This document shows positions 1 to 12,800 of a DNA stretch of 64,000 nt, piece after piece. The position numbers and the translations under genes are program-made. Under the pieces are notes generated by a model. The model saw nothing but the letters and a program-made list of their open reading frames with translations. It had not been told where the DNA came from and searched no databases. Location of the stretch: assembly GCA_942159475.1 (NCBI GenBank), contig OW804094.1, positions 47,736,966 through 47,800,965 of the forward strand, given 5' to 3'. Within the stretch, counting starts at the first letter, position 1, and each line of letters starts with the position of its first letter. Source of the stretch: Sthenelais limicola. Its lineage: Eukaryota > Annelida > Polychaeta > Phyllodocida > Sigalionidae.

Positions 1-3000
1 GATATCTTCTGCAGTCAATCTATTTACAAACCATTAGTAACTGCCAAGGTGTGTTGGGATAATCCAAAGTTTCCAGACGCACCAGAATCACGTGTTGCAA
101 TTTATTCCACGGCCTGTGTACACCTATATATCACTATGTATTTAGTTTTTATTATAATCCTGTCCGAGATGCTGAATTATGGTATCTCCGATCTACTCGT
201 ATGAGTTAAGGCTATGCTGGCGATTGGCAATCACCACTCTAAGGAGTGAAGTTACTGGACTCAGGCGAGAGCATTTGCTCTCTTTGTGTACACGCAGTCT
301 CTATGACCTACGTGGGACAGGTGAATGCTAGTATACAATGCTCTATTGCATTGGTATATCGATTATTCACTCGGCGAGTTTCTGACGGATATTAACGCTA
401 AGCTCGTATACGTGCGCTCCCAAACTTTATGTGAAACCGAAATGTATAGAAAGGCGACAAAATGGCTTCTCTCTTAGTAAATCCTGTTGGATCGTAAATA
501 TTGTTACTATAAAAAAAGTATGCTATAAATTGTTTGGACCTTTATATCAATCATCTCATACATTGTAAATATTTCAATCCCATCACATCATCGTAGGTAA
601 GCAATTTATGATATAGTATAGTGTAAACGGAGTGGTTCAGCTAGGTAAGGTGTTTCTTTATCCAATTTGCACAAATGAATATTTTGTTAGTTCCCGACCA
701 TCTCGCCTAATCGACTAGACCCATTAGCACAGGGTGTACAACTACACGTACCGACATCGGCTGCATTCCGAATAAAGAGTTTTGGGTGAGTATGATGAAA
801 TAAACTCATACATCGCCTTACTTATTAGTTAGTATACAATTGACATTATGATGGGCATAAAAAAGTGGGTTTGAGCACGGGTATTCACTGAATATAACTG
901 TATTTCCCTTTCAGTGTGAACGAGATATTTAAGTGGGCAGTGGAATCCGATTGACCTTTTTCAAGGTTTTGCTGTCGTATTTTCACAATGAGCTCCGTGT
1001 AAAAGGTTTTACCCCTCACTAGTACATAGCCAATGCTGTTTTTGTTGTTATATCGTGATAATTCCTGTATATTCAAAATATCTGGTAAAAAACCCTGACG
1101 ATAATGCTTGAATAATCACAAGTAGAATGAATGATATTGAGATAGGGAAATACTGACTCAGATATCAAATATATAGAAAATCACTTATGATTGATGATTC
1201 CAAAGTTATAAGGATATCATGGGAACAGGTTCGCTCTCTAATTGAGCTCTAATGATCTAAATACGTACATGCAGCCATATTTACGTATATTTAAGCACAC
1301 AGATAAGAGTGATCTAAATTAAGAAAACATATAAGATATCATTATCCGTTTCTAATGCCGAGAAAAAAGTAAATCCCTTAAATTAAGTATTTTACCCCTT
1401 CTTGTTTTCCAAATATATGTTGCAACACACAACATATACACATATATCTCACAACCCTGCATATTATATTCCAACGTCCATAAAGTAAATACACCAAATT
1501 TCGATATATGGATAGAGAGCGCAAACAAGCCATAAGACAATAAGATAATTGTAGTATGCAAAACCGTCTTTTCTCCCATATTTATTTATCGATGACAATA
1601 ATTCTCTGTCTGTACTGATACTGATGAATCTTTATATATTCCACAGTTTTAGTTCAGGACGAGAGGTTGATAAGCAATAGCTTTTTCGGGCGCAGTTGCT
1701 CCGAAATCTAATATCATGGCAACATCATGAGTCCTGGGTGATATATTGTTCAAGCTAAAAAGCGAATCTGGTTATTTCAGTCATTTTACATATTTATGAA
1801 CGTTGCGTATCTCCCATAAATCTTTCGCAAATACAGAAGTCGTATGTGGTGCCATGCAAAACACATAGGATGAATCGCCCTGTGACACTAAAATAAATTA
1901 TTGGTTGTCTTATCAACGTATATGTCTGTATATGTTGTAATCTATGATTTAATTGTTTATTCCACTTGGTTTCTCATGAACACAATTCAATATTGATGTC
2001 ACCTTACTTAGTACTCTTTCCAATACATTCATATCTATACATATCCATAGGTAAATCAGATAAGTCTGAAATGTTAAATCGGTATAGAGAAAGCTAAGCA
2101 TTTAGAGATAAATAAAATATGGATTTTTTATTTGCATAAAATGGCGTATGGCATACTGTAAAGGCAAACTGCCTCATGGCGCTGCAAATAGGACAATCCC
2201 AAAGATAGCAGATCCGGCTCTTTCCATACCCAGGGTGTCAAGGTAGACCAACTCCCATGAGTGATTATAATAACAGGTTAGCAATAGATTTGCAACTATA
2301 GGTTTAAAGGAAGATTATTGTGTTATCATTATCACAGAATATCCCAATAGGTTCACACATCTCCTGAAATATAACGTCCCATAATATCAGGAACGTTTCT
2401 TTTAAAATATCTTCCAAATAGAGCCACTAAACATTTCTCTATCCGGATAGCATCTTCAATTATATCAAACCTTAAGTTAATTATTCTATACGACATTGGC
2501 AGAAATGTAAAACAATGACAGCATAATTACCTCTGAAATCGTATATATACCTCAAATCGTCAGACTCCCAGGCCTACAAGATATCCTCAGTGAAGCACAT
2601 CAACCCTCTAGGATCTGTCATGGTGCCATTACTGCCTCACACCTGTGTGGTCCTGGCACCGGACTTCGCCTGTTACCTGTCATGCCAATCAGCATTTGTA
2701 ACCCTCCGCTTGGTGCGCCCTTTTTACGGCAAGCCAAATGTCGTCTGCCCGAATAATAATGCTTTTGACGTAGGCGAATGGCTTTCTAATGAATCCAACT
2801 TGTTAGAATAAACTTCTGCTTAGACAGAGGAAGGCAAGCATTGCTTTATATACTCTATACTACCTTTCCTGGTTATAGGTGATCCCCCAGTCTATATATA
2901 AACATAGGCTCCTGAGGGTGATGTCCAAAACTGAATAAATTGTCATTTCTAAGTATATATAATACGGCTCAGGTTGGACTCGAATTATAAGCTATTATAA

Positions 3001-4172
3001 AGCTTATGTCTCACGATGTACTTTAATCTTAGGGTACTGTCTTTGTCAGCGAAATTATGATTTAATCACTCTATAGCTGTGTAAGGTGTGTGGTATGAAA
3101 AGGGAGCCTATACGTGTGCACACCGAGGAACGTGAGAGGATAGGGAGAGCGCTGGAGTTGGTAGTTATTCTTCCCTAATGGCGAGTGTGAGTGCCCACCT
3201 CAGGAGCCTCTGTCATCCACAGTGTCATCGATCGAAAGCAGGCGCTGGTAAAAGCTCTGTGTTTGTTCAGAATGCCTGTTGGTATTGATAGGAACAACGC
3301 AAACCAAAGTCATGAATAATGGCTTATATCCAAGCCACAACTAATGTGGTTGCCCTTGCCTTGGATGCATTGGATAAATTCATATTGTCTGCATTACCAT
3401 TACATAGGCTAACCGTTGTTTTATGTTTAAAGGTAGCCATTTGAGTCTATTTGCTGCCTTGGGTATTTTTTTTGTATGAATTTTGCATCATTCACATTCC
3501 TTAAATAAGAGTGTCGACGGGAGCGACGTGGTCATAGATTCACTTATAAAAGGATACAATATTATATCGATTTTGTAGACCGACTCTAGATAGTGTTATT
3601 GAAAAAACTCCCCAAACTGATTCTGATATAAAAGAACGGGTGTTCTATTATGCACGAAGTAACCTGCAGCCATAAAAGTCCATATTGCTGCATGTGTTTT
3701 CATTGTGTGTTTTCTTCTAAGCTTCATTGGCGAATGGCCTAGCTAAAAATTAGTCTTAATTATCACGTGGTTAAAGTGGTTACAAAAATGACCATTTAAT
3801 TTCCCATATTGAAGAAATGAAAAAATATAACGTTTTCACGCATTACTCAAAGTACTTTTTTTCTTATTAAAGCTGCATTCTCAGCTATTGCAACAAAACA
3901 AATTTTCGCGAATTCCCTCATAACTACAATGACTTATAAGACTGGATTTATCCATATTCTGTGAGCGATGATAATGTGCAGCCATCGTAGGAGAGGGTTT
4001 GGGCTGGTCCTCCAAATACAAAAGAGGACATTTTAACAACCCTGTAGCTGGACAAAACTGGACAAAATCCTCCAAAACTTTGGTCAAATGAGATTTCGAT
4101 GGGTTGGAATAGAATGGAACAAAAAGTAGAAACTATTTAGATCTTGACCGAAGTTAACTGAGGGTGCAGCTA
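1..4172. other. AT-rich intergenic sequence, no gene seen
   Basis: Only short open frames (60-75 codons) occur here and none has recognisable motifs or flanking splice signals that would link them into a gene. The longest plus-strand frame (2590-2811) is slightly less AT-rich than its surroundings but matches nothing I know. I see no clear tandem repeat or mobile element. Confidence 0.6.
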
Positions 4173-4297
4173 TTAAGGTCGACCCACACATGGGCTGAAA
4201 TGCGGCCGAATACGTCTCCGGATTTAAAATGAAATTCTAGGAACCATCGGGAGAACCAAATCGGCTAAAAATCAGCCATGTGTGGATCGACCTTTAA
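4173..4297. repeat. Short foldback element (MITE-like)
   Basis: The two ends are inverted copies of each other: the left end reads TTAAGGTCGACCCACACATG and the right end is its near-perfect reverse complement. A second complementary pair (GGCCGA near 4203, TCGGCT at 4261) lies inside. Total length is about 125 bp with no coding capacity. The layout fits a miniature inverted-repeat element, but the superfamily cannot be assigned. Confidence 0.6.
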
Positions 4298-6141
4298 CAG
4301 GGTAATACACCCACAGATGACAAGTACACTATAATTCAAAATTAAATTAAAATATATGGAATTAGGCAGGGCGCTGATCAATACCAAATACATGGTCAAT
4401 GAATCTCATTATCCGTGTTGTGTAAATCCCGACGGCCTGAGTAAAAATAGCCATATGATGCTATTGTCTTAGAGGCGACTTGAGTTAGTAAGGGAACAAG
4501 CGATTAAACTCGTAACTTTGAAATGGCGTCCTTGTGCCCTGGAACACCCAACAAAAAAATCTTCTTTATCTTCGTTGGTTTTCACTCAGAAAACTAAAGG
4601 TGATGTTTTCTGAGTGAAAACCATATCTGTGGCATTTGTTTGGAAAAGGATTACAGCCACAGTTTACTTAAAGGTATCAATTCAGCATGTATACACATTA
4701 TCATGGTTAACATTTATTTGTACAATCAATATTAACCAAATAGCTCGTTACAATGGCACTCCCATGCACACATTCAGAAATACCTACAATTATAATAACA
4801 TATAAGTTTCTCAATGGGGCTGTAGACGTAAGGGCTAACACTAGAGCTACCTAGGTTACAAACCAAGGGAATGTGACCCAAGCTGGTGTATTGATCCAAA
4901 TAAATGATTCAAACATTGACTTACATAACTTCGCAAAACTATTACCTATATCTTATTCAGAGGTGGGATTTTGATGTTAACCCACTGATTGGGTTGTTAT
5001 TCACTGACTAATGAGTGATATAAAAAGGCACACCTTACAGGTGGGAACAAAGTAAAAGATCTACGTGAATATCCCCAACTGAGAGATTATCATAATAATA
5101 ATGTATTCTGCGAGATATGTGTAATGTACATATGAAGTACTTTAAATATTACTTACATTAGAATGTTGCAGAACACCGGGTTGTTCTTTTATTACATACG
5201 AAGATCGCATTCATGTAGCTATAATCTGAACTGCATTACAGAGTCTGATCCCAATTGCATACACAGAATTTGCTGTCTTCAAAATTGCAAATAAATAGTT
5301 TGATTAGTATAATCAGAGAATATAGCTCTGGTATAATCGATCCACGAGCCTAATCAATGTCGTCAGGTATAAAGGAAAAAATGTTGATATGCTGAATAGA
5401 AACGAAACATTAAATTGTTGAAGTTATGGCCACTGGACATGGAGACATTTTTCATAGAACAATAGGTCATGTTCATGTTACTTTAAAGGAAAAGGTTTTG
5501 ATCCGTTTGTTTACTAGGCTGGCAGATCCGTTAGGTATGGTCTAAAACAAGATAAACCACCTAGAGGGACATTGGTAATACTATACAACGAATACCCTCT
5601 TGTCGGCGAAGAGTTCAATGACACTTAATGTTCGCCCCTTCACTAATACATAGACATCGACGGCGCACTCTAGGGGATTAAATATGAACTGTGGTTGGCA
5701 CTGATATCAATGTTTGATATATTAAGTACTTCATGCCCTTCAATTTTCATGATTGAACAGAGGTTGCTTATACTAAACACCCTATAACTCTGAAATTTTG
5801 TTTTGTTTATAGATTCATTTTACTGAGAAAGAATACACCTGATGTTTTAACTCGTAACAAGTATCAGTGACTGTTATTGGTAAGAGTGTTTCAACGATTA
5901 CACTTACAGTGGTTTACTGTTAAAGCTTGTTGACATTTGGCAATCTACCTATGTCTTTCATAGTTTATTCATCACACAATAAGGGAGAAATTTCTATAAA
6001 AATAATAAGACAAAAAGGAATTAAGCAAGAGGAAATTCAATGTAAAAGAACTCTAAAACAAATGATAAATGGACTTTGCTGAATAGTTATCGTTTTATCA
6101 TCTACTATATATGGCTTGACTTGGTTAATCTACAATAGATA
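4298..6141. other. Intergenic, no gene seen apart from the hairpin at 4577
   Basis: AT-rich sequence with only short unrelated open frames. Apart from the inverted repeat at 4577-4622 I see nothing structured. Confidence 0.55.
4577..4622. repeat. Perfect 18-bp inverted repeat
   Basis: Arms 4577-4594 (GGTTTTCACTCAGAAAAC) and 4605-4622 are perfect reverse complements with a 10-base spacer. It could form a stable stem in RNA or a cruciform. It could be an isolated hairpin or the collapsed core of a foldback element. Confidence 0.75.
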
Positions 6142-6281
6142 GAGAGAATGGGACGAGCCGGCAATAATCGAAAATGTATTGGACGAGATTCGTCCACATA
6201 AGCACGATGCCATAGGCAGAGTGCTTATGTGGACGAATCTCGTCCAATACATTTTTGATTATTGCCGGCGACTTCCATTCT
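6142..6281. repeat. Foldback element with ~55-bp arms
   Basis: The left arm runs from AGAATGG through CCGGCAATAATC to ATAAGCAC. The right arm is its near-perfect reverse complement, ending CCATTCT. About 17 bases separate the arms. Each arm contains the smaller palindrome GGACGAGATTCGTCC. The symmetric open frames here on both strands simply reflect the palindrome. Confidence 0.75.
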
Positions 6282-7758
6282 ATATTTATTATATGTGCAT
6301 AAAATTTGATCATATGTCATCAGATATCACTGAAAAAATATTAAAGAAGCAGAGAGAGCCCCGCTGCCCTGCTGACAGCCCCGCTGACAGCCTCGTTAGT
6401 AGGCCTACTTATATTGTTGAATTAAAACGTTCATATTGTGGCTATTTCTTGAGCTACATTAATAAAACTTATATCATTCAATAGTGAATTGAATGCTCTA
6501 TTTAATGATATGGTTTTCATTATGTATTTCTATAATCATAGTACCAGAATCACGGGTGGATTACAGATAAATAGATCCAACGCAGGGAATGGCCTGAAAC
6601 CACATAAACATATGGGGTTTGTTTGCACCATAAACAGTAACAATAAATAAAAAATAATTATGACGTGCGTGTGGGTCAAGAGATGGGCGTGGAGTGGAGA
6701 TTTGTATGGGGAAATGGAAGGGCGTGTACTGTGACGTGGCGTCACCAAGGAAGGGGGGAGGGTGGTTACCGCATAAGTCACCAAGGTCCCAGTCCAATAT
6801 ATACGGTGACGGTTCACCTACACGTCTTTATTTGCAGTATTAACGGTATCACCATGTCCATCGTATTACAATTATGGTGAATCAAACATAAGAAGCTTCT
6901 AGTATACTAGTATACTAGAACCAGAACACATGTGTTACCAAATGTTAGGTTTATTCACTCAAAACTCCGCCGGCCCCTTGCTTGAAAATATAGACACTAA
7001 GCCACACAATTTATTTTTATTGCCACACAAATATTAATGAACATAATCTCAAAATGTTAGTCTGAAACCCTAGCACCTTTTACACCTACCCCAATCTCTC
7101 TCCTGATTCACTTTCCGTGAGTAGCCATAGGATTAAAGAAGACCGGGATAGAGGATTAATTAAACTAAGAGGAGAGGCAATACAGAGTGAGAAATCCCGG
7201 TAAATAGATGTTATGCTGCTGCGGGGCTCCTAGGATTATAATTCCCGAAGCAAAGACCAAGAGAACACGAATGAAAGTTAAGTATAAACGTTTGTGAGAA
7301 AGCCTTCTGCCCCTTGACTAATGCAACGGACGAGCTTATATTTTTTTTGTTCAATTATTTTTATTTAGGTAGATATATTAACATAGGTGTTTGCCATAAC
7401 ACTTTCTCTATATACAATGACATAATTAAGAGGACACATTGTGTCATTCCACCTGAGCGTGTTTTCAATTTGATAGTCTTTAGGTCGACATTTTCATCAT
7501 TTATAAATACATGTTATCCAAGTGGTAAGATATTTTGATTGGATGATGAAGGGGAGATACCCCAAAATAAGAGCCACATATACAGGCAACAAATCGTACA
7601 ACATGTATACGGTAACATGGAGGAGAGTAAGGGAGGACATGTGTAAAGTAATCACTAAATTAAAAGGTTTAATATTTTTTAGAGCATACATCTCTATTTT
7701 TCCTTCCATGAGGTTCACCTTTTGAGACATGTACCTGATAAATCGAGGAACGGTATAT
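6282..7758. other. Intergenic, no gene seen
   Basis: Contains a small CTAGTATACTAG palindrome cluster near 6898-6918 and short open frames without recognisable motifs. The last four bases (7755-7758, ATAT) are the left target duplication of the LTR element that follows. Confidence 0.55.
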
Positions 7759-8343
7759 TGTAAAGAATTGGCATCTTTGGATCCCAGACCCGACCTATTT
7801 AGCCCTGATCATGGTCAGGGCACGCACGCCACACGTGGCCTGGCCAGGAGGGAGGGGGAGATGAGCCACTCAGGGCTCACCCCACCTCCCCCAGCCCGAC
7901 CTAATTACTTATACACTGCTCTGGGGTATCAAGAGGGGGGAAGGGCTAAGAGGGAGGGGGGGGGGGGGCCGGCACGAGCCATGGGATCTATGAGTAAGGG
8001 GTGGGAGGGGGAAGGCTGAGGAGAGGGATCCAACTCGCATGCACTCCTTTTATGGTCTCTGCCTGGGGAGCAGAGGTCGGCGTGTGGGCAAGGAAGATTC
8101 TCTCTCCCTCAACCAATTAGAGGGAAGGGGAAGAGCTAGTGGAATATTTCCTGGGTTTGATTGTATGAATAATTCATGATTGTGGAGTATAAAATAAAGT
8201 GACCATTCGGACCTAGGCACTCTGTTACTCGCTGAGTCACCACCGCCTAGGCCGAATCCAGACGAACTCCAACCTCGGACTTCTTGTCTCACTTCTTCAT
8301 CTTACTGAACCTATGGGCTAAAAACCCTTAGTGATTCTTTACA
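7759..8343 (+). repeat. 5' LTR (585 bp)
   Basis: Direct copy of 16498-17083. It starts TG and ends CA. A purine-rich tract with a 13-G run lies near 7955-7968. A TATA box lies at 8188-8195 and overlaps an AATAAA signal at 8193-8198, so promoter and poly(A) signal share the same few bases. Confidence 0.97.
8188..8198 (+). promoter_or_regulatory. LTR TATA box overlapping a poly(A) signal
   Basis: The sequence TATAAAATAAA contains a TATA box and AATAAA back to back. In the 5' LTR the TATA part would set transcription start about 25-30 bases downstream. In the 3' LTR the equivalent AATAAA (around 16933-16938) could direct polyadenylation. The exact start of R is not visible. Confidence 0.6.
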
Positions 8344-8705
8344 CTGGCGAACCACTTCTGGGACTTGTTGCTAAGTTGAGCAACAACCCAATCTTCTGAC
8401 TGGAAGTGAGACATAGCCTAGGAGAGGCAGGATGAGCTGGAAGAGTAGGTGAGTGGAACTCTAAAAACTCTGATTGAGCTTATAAATTGTATTTATGGGA
8501 TGTATGGAGGGTGGATCTGGGCCACTGTATAGGGTTGGGAGAATGATCACACTCAAACACTCATAATACAAGGAGAGTGGGTGAGCAATGTTCGGGGCAA
8601 AAACTTTGCTAGGTTCTGGGTTCTGTTGGTTATAACTCTGTACCTTGTGCCATCTAGTTTTCTTTTTTTTTTCTTTACTCTCACTCTCTCAACAAAGTGT
8701 AAAAC
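8344..8705 (+). promoter_or_regulatory. Leader: primer-binding site region and candidate env splice donor
   Basis: Immediately after the LTR comes C then TGGCGAACCACTTCTGGGAC, the expected position and TGG start of a tRNA primer-binding site; I could not assign the tRNA. At 8447-8454 the sequence AG/GTGAGT matches a strong splice donor (cut after 8448) and could join to an acceptor at 13614-13615 to make an env mRNA. The leader ends with a pyrimidine-rich tract before the gag ATG. Packaging signals are presumably here but not recognisable. Confidence 0.55.
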
Positions 8706-9884
8706 ATGGCGGACATCAATTGGGATCTCAATGCCGCGGACTTGGCCATGCTTGACGAGGGTCAAAGGAGGGCCAGGTTTGCAGCTATTAAGGAGGTCAG
8801 AAGGCGCATGGAACGCCATGGCGCCATGCTAGGAGTAAATGATGGGTCCAATAAGGACACTTTGAGAGAGTGGCTAGATGGAATAAGCAGGGCAAAAGCC
8901 TACTGTGTAGCGAATGATACGCTCACTCTAGAGCTTTTGGGAACTCTTGCCAGCGGGCCTCTAGCGAGGTGCGTGGCAGGATTCCTACAGGTACCGGCCA
9001 ATAGGACATGGGATCTGGCGAGGGCTGAGATTTTCCGCCTCTTCATGAATGAAGAGGAGGAACAGCAGCTGCGAGCAAGGCTCACCGATCTCTATCAGCT
9101 CCCATATGAGGATGCAAAACAATACGGACGCAAGTTCCAACTAGCGTCTCAGAGGGCTTACAGCGTGGATAACCTGGACCACGAGATAGTCCAAGAGACG
9201 TTGGTCAGGAATTTTGTGTTGGGACTCAGGGATGAGCAAATACGTCATGACGTATTTGCTGCTCGCCCTGATACCCTGGCTGAGGCAATAAGACAAGCCT
9301 CAGCTGCGGCTCACACATTCGCTCTGGCAGGACAACCTACCAGAGGGGATAGGAAGGATGAACCAATGGAAATTGGGGCTATCCTCCCTAAGAAAATGGC
9401 CCCCTCTGGGCCAAATCCAGAAGATGCTTCAGATTGGAAGCTGATAGCTGATTTGGAGTCTAAGGTGAATTACCTTACGAAATTAGTAGAGAGGATGGAG
9501 ACGGGGAAACCATCCAACCCCACAGTGATCGTTCCCCAATCAGGTGCAGCACCCCAGTACCCCTTTCAGACACCCATGTTGCCTATGTATCCCCCATATT
9601 TCAACACGTCCTATCCCCCACCCCCGATCGCCAGTTCTCAGGTAGTAAATCACCCAGGGAAAGGGAAGGGGAAGGGAAATGATAATCCAGGACCGGAAAA
9701 AAATAAGCAGGGAGGAGGGAAGAGGTTTAGGGGTAAAAATGTCTGTTATGAGTGTGGGGAGGAGGGACACTTCGCAAGAGAATGTTCCCACCGCTATGCA
9801 CATGTACAGGCTGCAGTGGTGGCGGCCATGCAGATGGCCTCTACCACTCAAAAGCCAGCCAAATATGTTAACCAGGGGGAATAG
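8706..9884 (+). CDS. gag: Gag polyprotein of the gypsy-type element
   Basis: A 392-residue structural protein expected to assemble the particle and bind genomic RNA. The N-terminal ~200 residues are rich in helices and charged residues, as in capsid regions of Ty3/gypsy Gag. A proline-rich stretch (around residues 285-305) and a lysine/glycine-rich stretch (about 318-345) follow. A CCHC zinc knuckle at about residues 347-360 (CYECGEEGHFAREC, spacing C2C4H4C) marks the nucleocapsid. The ATG at 8706 is the first in frame after the pyrimidine tract and has A at -3 and G at +4. The stop at 9882-9884 overlaps the pol frame by about 10 bases. No frame damage is seen. Confidence 0.95.
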   Translation: MADINWDLNAADLAMLDEGQRRARFAAIKEVRRRMERHGAMLGVNDGSNKDTLREWLDGISRAKAYCVANDTLTLELLGTLASGPLARCVAGFLQVPANRTWDLARAEIFRLFMNEEEEQQLRARLTDLYQLPYEDAKQYGRKFQLASQRAYSVDNLDHEIVQETLVRNFVLGLRDEQIRHDVFAARPDTLAEAIRQASAAAHTFALAGQPTRGDRKDEPMEIGAILPKKMAPSGPNPEDASDWKLIADLESKVNYLTKLVERMETGKPSNPTVIVPQSGAAPQYPFQTPMLPMYPPYFNTSYPPPPIASSQVVNHPGKGKGKGNDNPGPEKNKQGGGKRFRGKNVCYECGEEGHFARECSHRYAHVQAAVVAAMQMASTTQKPAKYVNQGE

Positions 9885-12800
9885 AAACGCCGGATGAGAG
9901 GTTCTGCCTCTCCATCTCAGTGGCGGGGATGGAGATGCGTGCCCTCATTGATACCGGCGCATCAAGGAGTCTAATGCGGGAGGATGTATGGAGAGCCTTT
10001 TGCAAAACCCATCATCGGCCTCTCGTATTGACAAAGGGGGAATCTCTTAAATCACTCTCTGGTCATGATCTTAAAACTGAAGGGCAGGCGATAGTTAACT
10101 TGGGGGGTAGCTCATTTCCAGTTTATATTGTAAGAAAACTTCACCATGAACTGCTTCTGGGGGATGATGCCTTATTTATATTAGATGCCCAAATTAGCTT
10201 CAGAAAAAGAAAGGTAATTTTGGAAGGAAAAAGTTACAGAAGGCAACAAGTGGGTAGTGCAGATCAAGAATTCGCCTCTATCCACACAGAGGCAGAAGCA
10301 TGGGAAGAAAAATACCCCGCTGTTTTTGGCATAGGAAAGCAGGGAAAATTAGGTACTTTTAAAGATGTGAAAATGCACATAGATACTGGAAATGCACGTC
10401 CAATTAATCAACGCCCCTATCGTTTGCCCCTGGCCAAGAGAAAACTTGTAGATAAAGAATTAGATGAAATGCTGGAGCTGGGAGTAATAGAACCCAGCAG
10501 CTCAGCATGGGGAAGCCCGATATTGTTGGTCCCAAAGAAAGATGGGAGCAATAGACCTTGTGTCGATTTCAGAAAACTAAACTCTGTAAGCAAAAAGGAT
10601 GCTCATCCACTTCCAAATATTCAAGATATTTTTGACAGTTTAGCAGGATCAACTGTCTTTTCCACCATCGACCTAAAAAGCGGCTACTGGCAAGTAGAGA
10701 TGGACCCGGATAGCATGGAAAAGACAGCGTTTGTGTGTCATAGGGGCCTATTTCAATTCCGTAGGATGCCTTTTGGACTCACTAACGCACCAGCCGTCTT
10801 CCAACGGGCCATGAACAAAATGTTTTCGGAATTTATTGGCAAATTTTGCATGACTTTCATAGATGATATTGTAATCTATTCCAAATCTGAAGAGGAGCAT
10901 GATCACCATTTGGCCCTGGTGTTTGATAAATTAGAAGAATACGGAATTACAGTCAAAAAGAGTAAATGTATTTTCAAACAAGAAAAGGTAGATCTCCTCG
11001 GCTACCAAGTTTCAAAAGATGGAATTAATTCCCACCCAGATAAATGTAGCGCTATCAGGGATATGCTGCCTCCAGAGGATGTGAGCGGAATTCGCTCCTT
11101 CCTAGGAATGACTGGGTATTACCGTCAATGTATCCCAGATTATGCTAAGGTAGCTCATCCCTTGGTCAAACTTACCAAAAAGTATGCCAGGTTCGAATGG
11201 TTGGAAGAGCAGCAAAGCTCATTTGAAACTCTGAAGGAATTACTAACTTCAGATAGAGTAATGGCGCACCCCCAGTTGGATAAGCCTTATCGTCTCTATA
11301 GCGATGCGTGTGATTACGCAATAGGGGCCATATTGGTCCAGTCTGATAGTGAAGGCATAGAGAGGCCAGTTCAGTATATCTCTAAACAACTCTCTGGGCC
11401 ACAACTCAATTGGGCTACGATTGAAAAGGAAGCTTATGCAATCGTGTATGCCTTAAACAAGCTCAGACCTTATCTACAGGGTAGCGAATTCAAAATTTAC
11501 ACTGACCACAAGCCTTTAAAGTCTCTGTTTGTGGGAGAAGTTAAAAACACCAAAATTCAAAGATGGGCGGTATTAATAGCAGAGTTTGGGGCTCCCATTG
11601 AATATAGAAAAGGGGCAAACAATATCCGGGCAGACATGCTTTCTCGAATAAAAACAAACCCCAAGAAGGAAGGGCCGACTCTCAGTTCTCTTGAAGTCTG
11701 TGCCTTGGAGGAGATAGATGAGATTCCTTGGGAATTTGATAAACTCGAGAAAGACAAAATACGTTTAGAACAGAGGGAGTTGGAACAATTTCAACAGGGG
11801 ATGGAGGATGAGGGGGATTACACCATAATTGATGGCATGCTGTTTACTCTCACCCCTCCCCCAGGCAAGCCAGCCTACCCCCGCCTGGTCCTGCCACCCT
11901 CAGCTAGGCATAGAGTAGTGAGGCGCGCCCACATTGAAGTAGGCCACCAGGGCATGAGGAAGACCCTAGATAGGATCCAAGAGGCTTATAAATGGCCCAC
12001 CATGAGAAGAGATACCTATAATGTCTTAATCCGATGCGCTAGGTGTGCTGTAAACAGAGTGGGTAGGGCGCGTGTACCTCCTACTGCGATGCCAATAGCA
12101 AAATATCCTGGTCAGATACTGGGAATGGATCTCTGTGGTCCCTTCCCAGTCTCTGATAAAGGCAATAGATACATCTTGACTGTAATAGATCACGCAACTG
12201 GCTGGGTAGAAGTCAAACCCATACCCTCCAAAGCAGCTAAAAACATTGCTGATTATCTGGCTAATGAATATGTCCCTAGGTATGGCCCCCCAGAGGTGCT
12301 CATCACCGACCGGGGACTTGAATTTATGAACCAGCAAGTGGAAGGGTACCTTAAATCCATAGGCACTGAAGTAAGGCATTCTACAGCTTTTCACCCCCAG
12401 ACAAACGGTAAAATCGAAAGATTTAACAAAACTTTTAAAAATATACTAAGAAAATTCATCAATGCAAGACCAGCAGAGTGGGAGAGCCATTTAGGTCCAA
12501 CCCTCTGGGCACATAGAGTCTCCACTTCTTGTGTAACTGGTTTTACACCATATTTTTTAACTTTTGGCACCAATCCAAGATATCCCTTTTCTAAAATATT
12601 CCCCACTCCAGAGGGAACAGAAGATGCCGTACTCAGTGAGCGCCTACAGGCCTTAACAGATGCGTTCAGAGAAGCTGCTGAGCGCACTGAGGCCAGTAGA
12701 GTGGCTAATTATGAGAGATTAAGGGCCAGAGCAAATGCAAAGGATCTAAAAATAGGGGATCATGTGGTGGTGCTATCAGGCACCAGCGCTCCATTAGATC

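Noticed and set aside
8050..8292. 80-codon minus-strand frame present in both LTRs
   Set aside because: Duplicated only because the LTRs are duplicated; no motif and it overlaps promoter and R/U5 sequence.
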